Source of the DNA: Moraxellaceae bacterium
Lineage (GTDB): Bacteria; Pseudomonadota; Gammaproteobacteria; Pseudomonadales; Moraxellaceae
Length of the DNA stretch: 13,497 nucleotides
Assembly (NCBI GenBank): GCA_014378805.1
Contig: JACMMY010000175.1
Span: forward strand, 1 to 13,497
Direction of reading: 5' to 3'
Of this stretch, positions 1-6,433 are shown piece by piece; position 1 is the first letter of the stretch, and each line of letters opens with the position of its first letter. The notes under the pieces are model-generated. The model made no database searches and was not told the origin of the DNA. It saw nothing but the letters and a program-made list of their open reading frames with translations. Made by a program: the position numbers and the translations under genes.

Positions 1-289
1 CTGTAAACCTATAGAGATTCCATGCAAGGGATGGGGACAAATTCAGTTCAAAATAGTTGCTTTGATTTGGCGGACTTATGAAAGCCTCAAAACAGGTGCT
101 TTCCCATATATAGTCTTGTCGCTCAAGGTTTTGCGTTTCAGGCCAAATGATTTGATGACAAGGATCACTGATTAGGAATTCTAAGGTGAGAATGGCAGCC
201 TGACGGAATGCGAAAGCAGTCACAGAATACTCGGTTTTGTCCGTATTTTGTGCTTCGGAGAATGGAATTAATGGATAGCAACGTGTCAT
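1..289 (-). CDS. DOMON-like domain protein, 3' end cut off by window edge
   Basis: Reading the minus strand from an ATG at 289 gives an open frame of 96 codons that runs off the left edge, starting MTRCYPLIPFSEAQNTDKTE. The stretch WESTCFEAFISPP followed by YFELNLSPSLAWNLYRF is what I recognise as the core of the DOMON-like family, a beta-sandwich domain related to carbohydrate- and haem-binding DOMON and CBM9 modules. Members are short proteins without a known reaction, and the usual length is around 180-200 residues, so about half should be present. The start is the first Met. The upstream sequence has only a weak GAG as ribosome-binding site about 8 nt before it. The gene is divergent from the small lipoprotein gene, with about 125 bp between their starts. 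No signal peptide is visible. The family call rests on motif memory, and no substrate can be named. Confidence 0.72.
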   Translation of the reverse strand, partial: MTRCYPLIPFSEAQNTDKTEYSVTAFAFRQAAILTLEFLISDPCHQIIWPETQNLERQDYIWESTCFEAFISPPNQSNYFELNLSPSLAWNLYRFT

Positions 290-414
290 TTATCGGCTCA
301 GCGTGTATGATCTTCAAAGATTTGGCTTAATTCTTAAGTTAATATGACGATATTCTTGGGCTAATATAGTTTGTGGAATGTTATCACAACACATTAATGT
401 GCTTGGAGCGCGAT

Positions 415-585
415 ATGAAAATGCTAAAAATATTCACTGTTTTGTCGGCGAGTGTATGGTTGGCAAGCTGTGCAGTGTATACCCCGAATGGTGCTGTTGT
501 GGTTGATCCATTAGTACATACCCACTCAAGTTCAGGTGGTGGTGGCTTCTGCCCACCGGGTCAAGCAAAGAAAGGCAATTGCTAA
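415..585 (+). CDS. Very small lipoprotein (56 aa), unknown function
   Basis: A 56-residue protein with a short basic start (MKMLKI), a hydrophobic core and a lipobox LASC whose Cys19 would be acylated, leaving a mature peptide of only 38 residues attached to a membrane. The mature part has a short aliphatic stretch (AVVVDP), a Ser/Gly linker (HSSSGGGG) and a terminal FCPPGQAKKGNC with two cysteines that could form a disulfide. I chose the ATG at 415 because GGAG at 405-408 sits six bases ahead of it and because the signal peptide then has normal length. An upstream in-frame GTG at 373 would add 14 residues with no ribosome-binding site. The gene is monocistronic and followed by a clear terminator. 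The same kind of Cys-Pro-Pro-Gly-Gln tail occurs in other tiny lipoproteins of Gammaproteobacteria as far as I recall. The role is unknown. Confidence 0.75.
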   Translation: MKMLKIFTVLSASVWLASCAVYTPNGAVVVDPLVHTHSSSGGGGFCPPGQAKKGNC

Positions 586-614
586 TCTAAAAGTTTGAGT
601 CGTGTTTTATTAAG

Positions 615-650
615 AAAAACCTTACTGGCATTAATCAGTAAGGTTTTTTT
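615..650. terminator. Bidirectional rho-independent terminator
   Basis: A perfect 13-bp stem, AAAAACCTTACTG (615-627) with CAGTAAGGTTTTT (636-648), around an 8-nt loop, with T runs on the right on the plus strand and on the left on the minus strand. It lies 30 bp after the lipoprotein stop and 19 bp beyond the desaturase stop, so it can end both convergent transcripts. Confidence 0.9.
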
Positions 651-668
651 ATGATTAAATTTGAGTCA

Positions 669-1655
669 TTAAAGCGATGTTTTTGGCAATACAGCCTTCC
701 TTAAAACCGCTGCATATCCATTGCTTTGAGAACCTTCGGGCAAGGCATTCGCCTCAACCAAAATATTATGGAGTTTGGGCAAATTCCATGATGGTGCAGT
801 CGGCACTAAGTGATGCTCTAAATGATAATGCTCATGATGCGGCGCAAATAACAATTTTTCCCACCATGCTGCAGTTGTAGAGCGTGCGTGCAGCAGTGGA
901 TTTTTACTTAAGCTGTCAGGCACGACCGCGTGATCTGCGATCTGGCGAACGCGTAAGAAAACCTGAAACGGGAACAGTTGCGCAGTAATCCACAGTAAAT
1001 ATATCCACGGTGCATGAAGCGCCCATAACACAGCAAAAATCACGATGTTCGTAATAACAAACGCATAAAGATTTCTGACTAATGTTTTGCTAATCGCAAT
1101 AAAACCATGCGGCGCATTTTCATTGGCGATCACTTGACCATTCAGCATGTATTTCAATTGTTCAGCGTGCATCAAGGTTAAACCGACATAGGTTTTGATG
1201 CCTGAGACGCCTGAGATATCACGCAGTATTTTCCTGCGAAAACTAGCTCTAGAGATAGGATAGTTTTTGGTCATGACTAAGTCAGGATCTTCAAGCGTTC
1301 CAGCCAATCGGTGATGCGCCATGTGATAACTGCGATAGCCTTCTAAACTTTGAAAAATTGGTTTGGCGCAAAGCCATTCACCAACCCAATCATTCACGCG
1401 TGGATTTGCAAAGAGTGCGCGATGGGATGCGTCATGCATCAGGATTGCCAAGCCAACATGTGCGCCAGCCAGCAGTATGATGGTGATCAGGTAGCTAATT
1501 GGATTCGGAAAAACAATACTCAAGCCAAACGCAAAGAAGATGAGTGCCCAGCTTTTGAACACAGACCACGCACCGAGCCAATTTGATTTATGATTGAGCT
1601 CTGTGCGTTGTTCGCTGCTGAGTTTGAAATGAATCGCCTGTTCGTGTTGAGTCAT
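669..1655 (-). CDS. Membrane fatty acid desaturase (FADS/DesA-like)
   Basis: Integral membrane di-iron desaturase that would insert a double bond into acyl chains, probably of membrane phospholipid or acyl-CoA, using electrons from a ferredoxin- or rubredoxin-type partner not encoded here. All three histidine boxes are present: HDASH at residues 74-78, HMAHH at 111-115 and HLEHH at 278-282, plus an extra conserved-looking DH at 241-242. Hydrophobic segments at about 34-72 and 195-235 form the usual two membrane hairpins. The length of 328 is normal for the family. I prefer the ATG at 1655. The frame extends six codons further to a TTG at 1673, but neither start has a strong ribosome-binding site (GAG at about -9 for the ATG). 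Regioselectivity cannot be read from sequence. A cluster of ATTACA/TGTAAT half-sites lies just upstream and is a likely operator. Confidence 0.9.
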   Translation of the reverse strand: MTQHEQAIHFKLSSEQRTELNHKSNWLGAWSVFKSWALIFFAFGLSIVFPNPISYLITIILLAGAHVGLAILMHDASHRALFANPRVNDWVGEWLCAKPIFQSLEGYRSYHMAHHRLAGTLEDPDLVMTKNYPISRASFRRKILRDISGVSGIKTYVGLTLMHAEQLKYMLNGQVIANENAPHGFIAISKTLVRNLYAFVITNIVIFAVLWALHAPWIYLLWITAQLFPFQVFLRVRQIADHAVVPDSLSKNPLLHARSTTAAWWEKLLFAPHHEHYHLEHHLVPTAPSWNLPKLHNILVEANALPEGSQSNGYAAVLRKAVLPKTSL

Positions 1656-1677
1656 ATGCTTACTCGCATCCAATAAT

Positions 1678-1719
1678 TTATTACACCATAATTACATAAA
1701 ATGATTTAAAGTGTAATAA
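1678..1719. promoter_or_regulatory. Inverted repeat with ATTACA half-sites upstream of the desaturase
   Basis: TTATTACAC (1678-1686) and GTGTAATAA (1711-1719) are perfect 9-bp inverted arms with a 24-nt spacer. A further ATTACA copy at 1691-1696 lies exactly 11 bp from the one at 1680-1685 and faces the TGTAAT at 1712-1717. The block begins about 20 bp before the desaturase start codon, over its likely promoter. That spacing suggests a dimeric regulator. Which protein binds is unknown: desaturases are often controlled by TetR-type regulators, but none is encoded in the window. Confidence 0.45.
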
Positions 1720-1794
1720 GCGAGGCGTGACTGCTGAGTACAATTTCTTTAAGTCGTAAAAAATATTAATTCTAGACATTGAATATCATTGTGG

Positions 1795-1836
1795 TTCGTT
1801 GAAACGTGCTGCAACGACGATACGATCTTCAACGAA
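1795..1836. repeat. Second 9-bp inverted repeat, same geometry
   Basis: TTCGTTGAA (1795-1803) and TTCAACGAA (1828-1836) are perfect inverted arms, again with a 24-nt spacer. The site lies between the 3' end of the 327-residue gene (30 bp away) and the desaturase promoter. There is no T run on either strand, so it is unlikely to be a standard terminator. It could be a distal operator or an RNA hairpin in the 3' UTR of the minus-strand gene. Confidence 0.35.
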
Positions 1837-1866
1837 GTTTAATGAGTGTAATTATTTATAGATCAT

Positions 1867-2850
1867 TTATTTAGTATTTTTTTCTTGCTGACTAATACCC
1901 ACTTGTATTTCTAATCGTCCTTGCTGTACGCGTAATCCGCGAATCTCAAATTGATTGACCAGTTGCAACATCAGTTCTCGACTTTCTCTGAGGATATTCA
2001 AGCCGGGCAGGACGTTGAAGTCGGTTAGGTTTAATAATTTTTCGAGCATCCATGAGCGATTATTGAGGAAATCAATAAACCCAGCTTTGTCTAAATCAAT
2101 GCTCCACACGCGATGGCTTTCTTGTTGGATACCCGGAATGTCACGAATAATGTGATTAATCAGAGAGGGAATGGGTAGGTTATTTACGATATCAAATGCT
2201 TTGCTGCTGACTTTTTTTGCAATCCAGTTGGTGACGATGTTTGCATCACGGATTTGGAAATCTAGACTTTCACTGACTTGACGCAGACGAAGAAGTTTTT
2301 GTTCACTCACATCGCATTCGAGTACGTTGAAATCCAGTTTGAGCGTATAGAGCGCGCGTTTGTAATGGCCTTTAATCGTAATGTTTAGACGATCATCACC
2401 ACAACCCACGATCACTTGATCGATATCTGTATTTTTTTCAATGCGCTGCTTAATTTGCTTGTTAAGTAGGGCTTCGGGTAAAGGCAGTGTGAGGGTGGAA
2501 CGTCCGAGGAATGTTCGTGCCATCATGAGCGCAACATCTCGAGTTGTTCCCGTTGTGCTGCTCACGACACCGCGAACGGCATCTGTCGTAAAGTTGGCTG
2601 CATCTATCGCACTGCGTGCTGCGCCAGAAGTCACAACGACGGCAGCATTAAATGCTGCATCCGCCGCAACGCTTGCTACACCAACCATATCACGGGTGCC
2701 ATCGGTTGCCATGTCAGCAACATCGCGTGCATGTTTGAGCGTTTGGCCGATCAAACTTCTGTTGCGTGACTTACTCTTAGGTGTCTCGCTTTTTGTTGTA
2801 TCAGTAAGGAGTTGATGGTCTGAGTGTGTTTTTGTCGTATTCTCACTCAC
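1867..2850 (-). CDS. Unrecognised 327-aa protein with Ala-rich amphipathic N-terminal half
   Basis: I do not recognise this protein. Residues 1-30 are polar and probably disordered (many Thr, Lys, Ser). Residues 34-112 form a run of Ala/Val-rich amphipathic helix with loosely repeated units such as ARDVADMATDGTRD, AARSAIDAANFTTDAVRG and TTGTTRDVALM, resembling the look of LEA-like, phasin-like or apolipoprotein-like helices. Residues 115-320 read as an alternating beta/alpha domain (LNITIKGHYKRALYTLKLDF, LRVQQGRLEIQVGI) that could bind lipid or protein. There is no signal peptide, no membrane segment and only one or two Cys. The start is a GTG at 2850, supported by AGGAG seven bases before it. 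It lies upstream of and co-oriented with the desaturase but more than 200 bp away, so separate control is likely. A lipid-surface role is only an inference from helix type. Confidence 0.7.
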   Translation of the reverse strand: MSENTTKTHSDHQLLTDTTKSETPKSKSRNRSLIGQTLKHARDVADMATDGTRDMVGVASVAADAAFNAAVVVTSGAARSAIDAANFTTDAVRGVVSSTTGTTRDVALMMARTFLGRSTLTLPLPEALLNKQIKQRIEKNTDIDQVIVGCGDDRLNITIKGHYKRALYTLKLDFNVLECDVSEQKLLRLRQVSESLDFQIRDANIVTNWIAKKVSSKAFDIVNNLPIPSLINHIIRDIPGIQQESHRVWSIDLDKAGFIDFLNNRSWMLEKLLNLTDFNVLPGLNILRESRELMLQLVNQFEIRGLRVQQGRLEIQVGISQQEKNTK

Positions 2851-3088
2851 GTGAACGCTCCTGATTGTTTTGCGATTAACTTTTCTTTTTGTATGTTACT
2901 CCATTTTTATAAAGGGTGTCTTGCATCACAGTGATTGTTTGTTTTCGTTAAAAACAAAATAATGTTAAACGTGTAGTAAGTTATGTTGAAATGACTCTAC
3001 TCCATATGAATTGCATGAAATATCTTGAAAGATGATTTTTCGATGAAATCAAAATGATTGTTTGTCTGTATATTTGATGGTGAGTTTT
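2851..3088. other. Divergent AT-rich intergenic region
   Basis: About 240 bp between the 327-residue gene (-) and the T2SF gene (+). It must hold both promoters. On the minus strand a TATAAA (2906-2911) is a possible -10, but no good -35 is found 17 bp from it. A small AT hairpin, TTTGTTTT (2938-2945) with AAAACAAA (2951-2958), is visible. I see no gene or RNA in it. Confidence 0.4.
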
Positions 3089-4030
3089 ATGTCGAAGTTG
3101 CTAAGTCAGCATCGAAAACCTCTGATGGACGCGCATTGGTGCCGTGCACTGGCGACTTTATTGGCGTCTGGACTAAGTGCTGAACAGGCTTTTACTGCTT
3201 TGAAAGGCCAAGCAGATCGTCATTACCAACTTGCAAAAGCCTGCGACAAAGCTTTGATTGATATTCAGCAGGGCGCATCATTGGTTAGTGCGATGGCGCT
3301 GCACAATTTCTTTAATCAATATCAATTGCAACAATTAAAAATCGGTGAGTTGTCAGGCAGCTTGCCACTGACACTGATCAATATCGCAAACCGTTTGAAT
3401 CGGCAACGTGAACGCAATCAACGATTAAAAACACAGTTAAAACTTTCTCAGGCGGTGATCGTCATCGGGCTGATTGCGGGTACGATAATCACGGCGACGA
3501 AAGGCGGTAGTTTTTTTTATGAAATCGTTGGGTTGATAGTGATGGTGATTGTCACGAAGCTAATTTATATGATGTTGGAAGCTGATATTTTTTCGGTCTT
3601 AGCGAAGGTCTGGCAGCGACAACTTATCATGAGAAATGTCGGCGTGTTTAAACGATTATTTGAATATTATTGGTATTCACTGTTCGCTGCATAATTGGAG
3701 GCAGGCATTGATCCTGTTCATGCGCTGATGAATCTGCACGATCTTTTTCCATCGGTTTTACTGAAAAGAAACACTCGAATCTGCCAGCGATATTTAGAGA
3801 AAGGCTGGTCTATGGTGGCTGCGTTGTCTCAATCAAAGCTGATATTAACGAGCGCGATGAAGCAGACTTTATGGACGGGCGAAAAATCAGGACGATTAGC
3901 GCCGACGCTGAAGTATCATTTAGAGCTTGAAGAAAAACATCTCGAAGTTGCGACGGCGACATTTTATGAGTGGTTGCCGAGGTTTTATTATGTGATGGCG
4001 GTGGGGGTGGTGTTGCATTTTATGGTTTGA
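3089..4030 (+). pseudogene. Orphan GspF/PilC-like (T2SF domain) protein, split by in-frame TAA
   Basis: One continuous frame encodes an inner-membrane T2SF-family protein, the type found as the platform protein of type II secretion and type IV pilus machines, but a TAA at 3692-3694 interrupts it after residue 201. The first T2SF domain (residues 12-120) shows the pattern RALATLLASGLSAEQAF, then QQGASLVSAM, then LKIGELSGSLPLTL. Hydrophobic segments lie at about 128-145 and 150-170. The second domain straddles the stop: SLFAA, stop, LEAGIDPVHAL, then LEKGWSMVAAL and TGEKSGRLAPTLKYHLE, ending in a last membrane segment. No residues appear missing and the frame is unchanged, so a CAA-to-TAA change is the simplest cause. 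The full product would be about 314 residues, shorter than the usual 400 of GspF/PilC, and no GspE, pilin or other secretion gene is nearby. The start at 3089 has GGTGAG upstream. The TTG after the stop has no ribosome-binding site. Confidence 0.75.
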
Positions 4031-4043
4031 ATGGTGAGTAACG

Positions 4044-4191
4044 TGCGTAAGTTGGGCGGCGTATTTGTAGGTTGGCGCTGAGGAACGAAGCCCAACGATT
4101 AGAAGAGCATAATTCACTTACGCAGTTGAGACGTTTTTGTAATTCATGTTGGGCTTCCTGCGTCAGCACCAACCTACGAAGACCAACGTAT
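4044..4191. repeat. Pair of REP-type hairpins in opposite orientation
   Basis: Left unit 4065-4096 contains GTAGGTTGG, GCT, a 9-nt loop, AGC and CCAAC. Right unit 4148-4180 is its near reverse complement (GTTGGGCTTCC ... AGCACCAACCTACGAA). Each unit folds by itself (GTTGG with CCAAC plus GCT with AGC), and the two also pair with each other. An additional 8-bp inverted pair, TGCGTAAG (4044-4051) with CTTACGCA (4117-4124), lies around the left unit. It fits the class of repetitive extragenic palindromes found as inverted pairs between convergent genes. Here it separates the T2SF gene (+) from the helicase gene (-) and may act as transcript end or mRNA stabiliser. No other gene is seen in 4031-4234. 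Confidence 0.7.
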
Positions 4192-4234
4192 GCGTTCAAA
4201 TGATATTGTGATTTAATCTGTTTTTACAATGGAT

Positions 4235-6334
4235 TTAAAAAAAAGGCGCATATTTCTGGTCTTCTAAATCAAAAACAACGAGATGTTCACTTGAACGGGT
4301 AATACCTGCATAAATCATTTCTGGAGCGTCGTTTGGTTGCATTACCAAGAATACGCACTGACTCTCAAAACCTTTGTAACTATGCACTGTAGCAAGCTTT
4401 AGCTTGCCAGAATTTGCATAGAAATGTATTTTTTTGAGCTTTCGATAAGATTCTAAATTTTTGATTTTATTTATAGCCAAGCTCCGCAACGCTTTTTTTG
4501 AGTATTCGAGTGCACTTACCAATCGATTTTGCTCAATATTATCTTTTGGTGATTTGAGTTGCAGTTCAATTTTTTCACGGGCTTCATTTTGTTTTTTTAC
4601 TTTAGATAAGTATATTTGCTCTATCTCCTCATATTCTTCTTTACTTTCAAATGTTGAATCAGTTTGAGATTTTTTGTTTAGATATACTAAGTTTTGCAAA
4701 TCTCGTAATATTTCAATGCTCGATGCAATGATTACTACATCATTTGGATGCAGGCGTAGTTCCGCCATTTTTTCTTGGATTTTTTGGTAAATATCCTCAG
4801 CAGGTTTCTTGGAGTTTTTCAACATGAAATATCCAATATCTGAATAGCCTAATTCATTATTGATTTTTTCGAATGTTATATTATCATCATAGCCATTGAT
4901 AAAAGTGTTTTTAAATTTCGTGAGCATATCAATAAAGCTATTATCAGTCATACGATAAGAAATTTTTAAATTTTTCCAATGCCCAAAGCCAGTGGTAATG
5001 GGGAAGTCTTTATTATTTATTATCCTATTGTAGATGTTCTGATTTTGATCTCCCAGTAAAACCATTTCTCCATTTGGTGCTAAAAAATTGTTAACTATGA
5101 TCTCTAGCCACTCTACCTCAAAATCTTGAATTTCATCTACAAGAATAGTTTGGTATTTAATTACATTTTCAGATCCTTTAAAGTAGTCTGTTTTAAACAC
5201 ACTAGAGTAAAAAGAACTAATTGCATTTTTTGCTTCCTTATTTGCATTAAATAGTTCTTGCTTCTCAGCTTGAGACAGTCCTTCTAGTTTGCCAAAATTA
5301 TCATTAATTTCTTCATCGCCGTCAGAAATAATACTAAACTCATCTTCTTCTACTTCTTTAAAGATGGGGAGTTCTAAACCTAAATTGTTCATTTGTGATT
5401 TGAAGAAATAATGGTAGTTTGAGATTTCAACTTTGTCGTTTTTAAATTCAATATCGTTCATGCGAAATGAATTCTTAACTTTGTCTTTAATATAATTTTT
5501 TATAGACAAATTAAAAGTTAGGATTAAGACCGTAGATTGATGTCTTTTGTGTGCCTGGGCAGCTCTTTCCGCCATAACCGTTGTCTTGCCACTTCCAGCC
5601 ACTCCTTTAATTTTAATCTTTGTATTAGGTGAGCTTTGGATATATTTCGATTGGTCTTCATCGAATTTTCGTTTTATGCCTTGAGATTCAACAAATTTTG
5701 GCGGATTTAATAGTGTTGTAAATTCATCATATATGTGATCTTGAAAAATTGGATTTTTATTAATTGATTCAATTTTACGCATCAATTTTTTAATATTATC
5801 GTAGGTGATGGACTGATTTTTATCTCGTTCAAGACGTTTAATATTAAGTTTATTTTTCTCTTTTAGTGATTTTTTATTTTCAGTAATATTGTGGTCATAG
5901 AGAAAATTTAATCCTTTATTATCTAATTTATGATAGTAAACAAAACAAGAAATGGTTTTATAGAAATTAATATTTTTTATAGCAGCGAAACCTAGTAGCG
6001 GTAAATGTAATTCAAACAAATGAGATTTATACTTAAATGCTTGCTGCATTGGTGAGCTCATTCTTATTTTTGAATTATTCTTCGGATACCATCTATTATC
6101 ATTGTCAATGCGATAGTTTGACATTTCCCAATCCTTGACTTCAATAATGACCGCGCCATGATTTTTTCTAAGAATAATAATGTCTGGGCGATCTCCATCC
6201 AAATACGGATTAAAGTAAACATTATAATCATCGTTCAGATTTCTTTCTAATTCTCGAAGTAAGTGCAACTCACCTTCCGTAGGTTCGACCGTAAGGCGCT
6301 CAATGTTTTCCAAAGATGGAAAGAAGTGAGCCAT
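4235..6334 (-). CDS. NERD nuclease-SF1 (UvrD/DUF2075-like) helicase fusion protein
   Basis: A 699-residue two-part enzyme. Residues 18-110 are a nuclease-related (NERD) domain of the restriction-endonuclease fold: GELHLLREL, then D51 in RPDIIIL and E65/K67 in AVIIEVKDW give an intact D...ExK catalytic set. Residues 220-699 are a superfamily 1 helicase: Walker A GVAGSGKTT (244-252), Walker B DEIQD (400-404), motif III GDQNQNIY (428-435), SYRMT (459-463), VHSYKGFES (650-658) and YAGITRSSEHL (675-685). A charged coiled-coil-like insert (about 557-640) separates the later motifs. The start at 6334 has AAGGG seven bases upstream; the frame runs back to 6397, but that lies inside the aceA terminator. 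A possible extended -10 (TGCTATACC, complement of 6373-6381) follows that terminator. The gene is strikingly AT-rich and Lys/Asn-rich next to aceA, which suggests transfer. ATP-driven DNA unwinding plus cleavage, perhaps in phage defence, is inferred. Confidence 0.85.
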   Translation of the reverse strand: MAHFFPSLENIERLTVEPTEGELHLLRELERNLNDDYNVYFNPYLDGDRPDIIILRKNHGAVIIEVKDWEMSNYRIDNDNRWYPKNNSKIRMSSPMQQAFKYKSHLFELHLPLLGFAAIKNINFYKTISCFVYYHKLDNKGLNFLYDHNITENKKSLKEKNKLNIKRLERDKNQSITYDNIKKLMRKIESINKNPIFQDHIYDEFTTLLNPPKFVESQGIKRKFDEDQSKYIQSSPNTKIKIKGVAGSGKTTVMAERAAQAHKRHQSTVLILTFNLSIKNYIKDKVKNSFRMNDIEFKNDKVEISNYHYFFKSQMNNLGLELPIFKEVEEDEFSIISDGDEEINDNFGKLEGLSQAEKQELFNANKEAKNAISSFYSSVFKTDYFKGSENVIKYQTILVDEIQDFEVEWLEIIVNNFLAPNGEMVLLGDQNQNIYNRIINNKDFPITTGFGHWKNLKISYRMTDNSFIDMLTKFKNTFINGYDDNITFEKINNELGYSDIGYFMLKNSKKPAEDIYQKIQEKMAELRLHPNDVVIIASSIEILRDLQNLVYLNKKSQTDSTFESKEEYEEIEQIYLSKVKKQNEAREKIELQLKSPKDNIEQNRLVSALEYSKKALRSLAINKIKNLESYRKLKKIHFYANSGKLKLATVHSYKGFESQCVFLVMQPNDAPEMIYAGITRSSEHLVVFDLEDQKYAPFF

Positions 6335-6382
6335 CAAAAATCCCTTTAAAATCGTAATGTTTACTGATTTAGGGTATAGCAT

Positions 6383-6420
6383 AAAAAAAAGCCCCACTCA
6401 ACAGAGCAGGGCTTTTTTCA
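6383..6420 (-). terminator. Rho-independent terminator of aceA
   Basis: AAAAAAGCCC (6385-6394) pairs with GGGCTTTTTT (6409-6418), with a small inner CTC/GAG stem and AACA loop. It lies 14 bp after the aceA stop on the minus strand and ends in a T run there. It separates aceA from the helicase gene, whose own start codon lies about 50 bp further on. T and A runs on both sides would also allow it to work on the plus strand. Confidence 0.88.
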
Positions 6421-6433
6421 AACCAGTCGGGGA

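Noticed and set aside
373..414. Upstream GTG start of the small lipoprotein
   Set aside because: It has no ribosome-binding site and would push the signal peptide core 14 residues inward; the ATG at 415 has GGAG at the right distance.
2441..2815. 124-codon open frame on the plus strand
   Set aside because: It is antisense to the Ala-rich helix region of the 327-residue gene; the open frame results from that codon bias, and there is no ribosome-binding site.
2938..2958. AT-only hairpin in the gap before the T2SF gene
   Set aside because: An 8-bp A/T stem is easily found by chance in AT-rich sequence and has no supporting context.
4235..6334. Assignment of the helicase to a named multi-gene defence system such as Gabija
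   Set aside because: No GajA-like or other partner gene is adjacent, and the NERD domain at the N-terminus is not part of that layout.
6335..6397. Longer N-terminus of the NERD-helicase
   Set aside because: The extra codons overlap the aceA terminator and a better ribosome-binding site precedes the Met at 6334.
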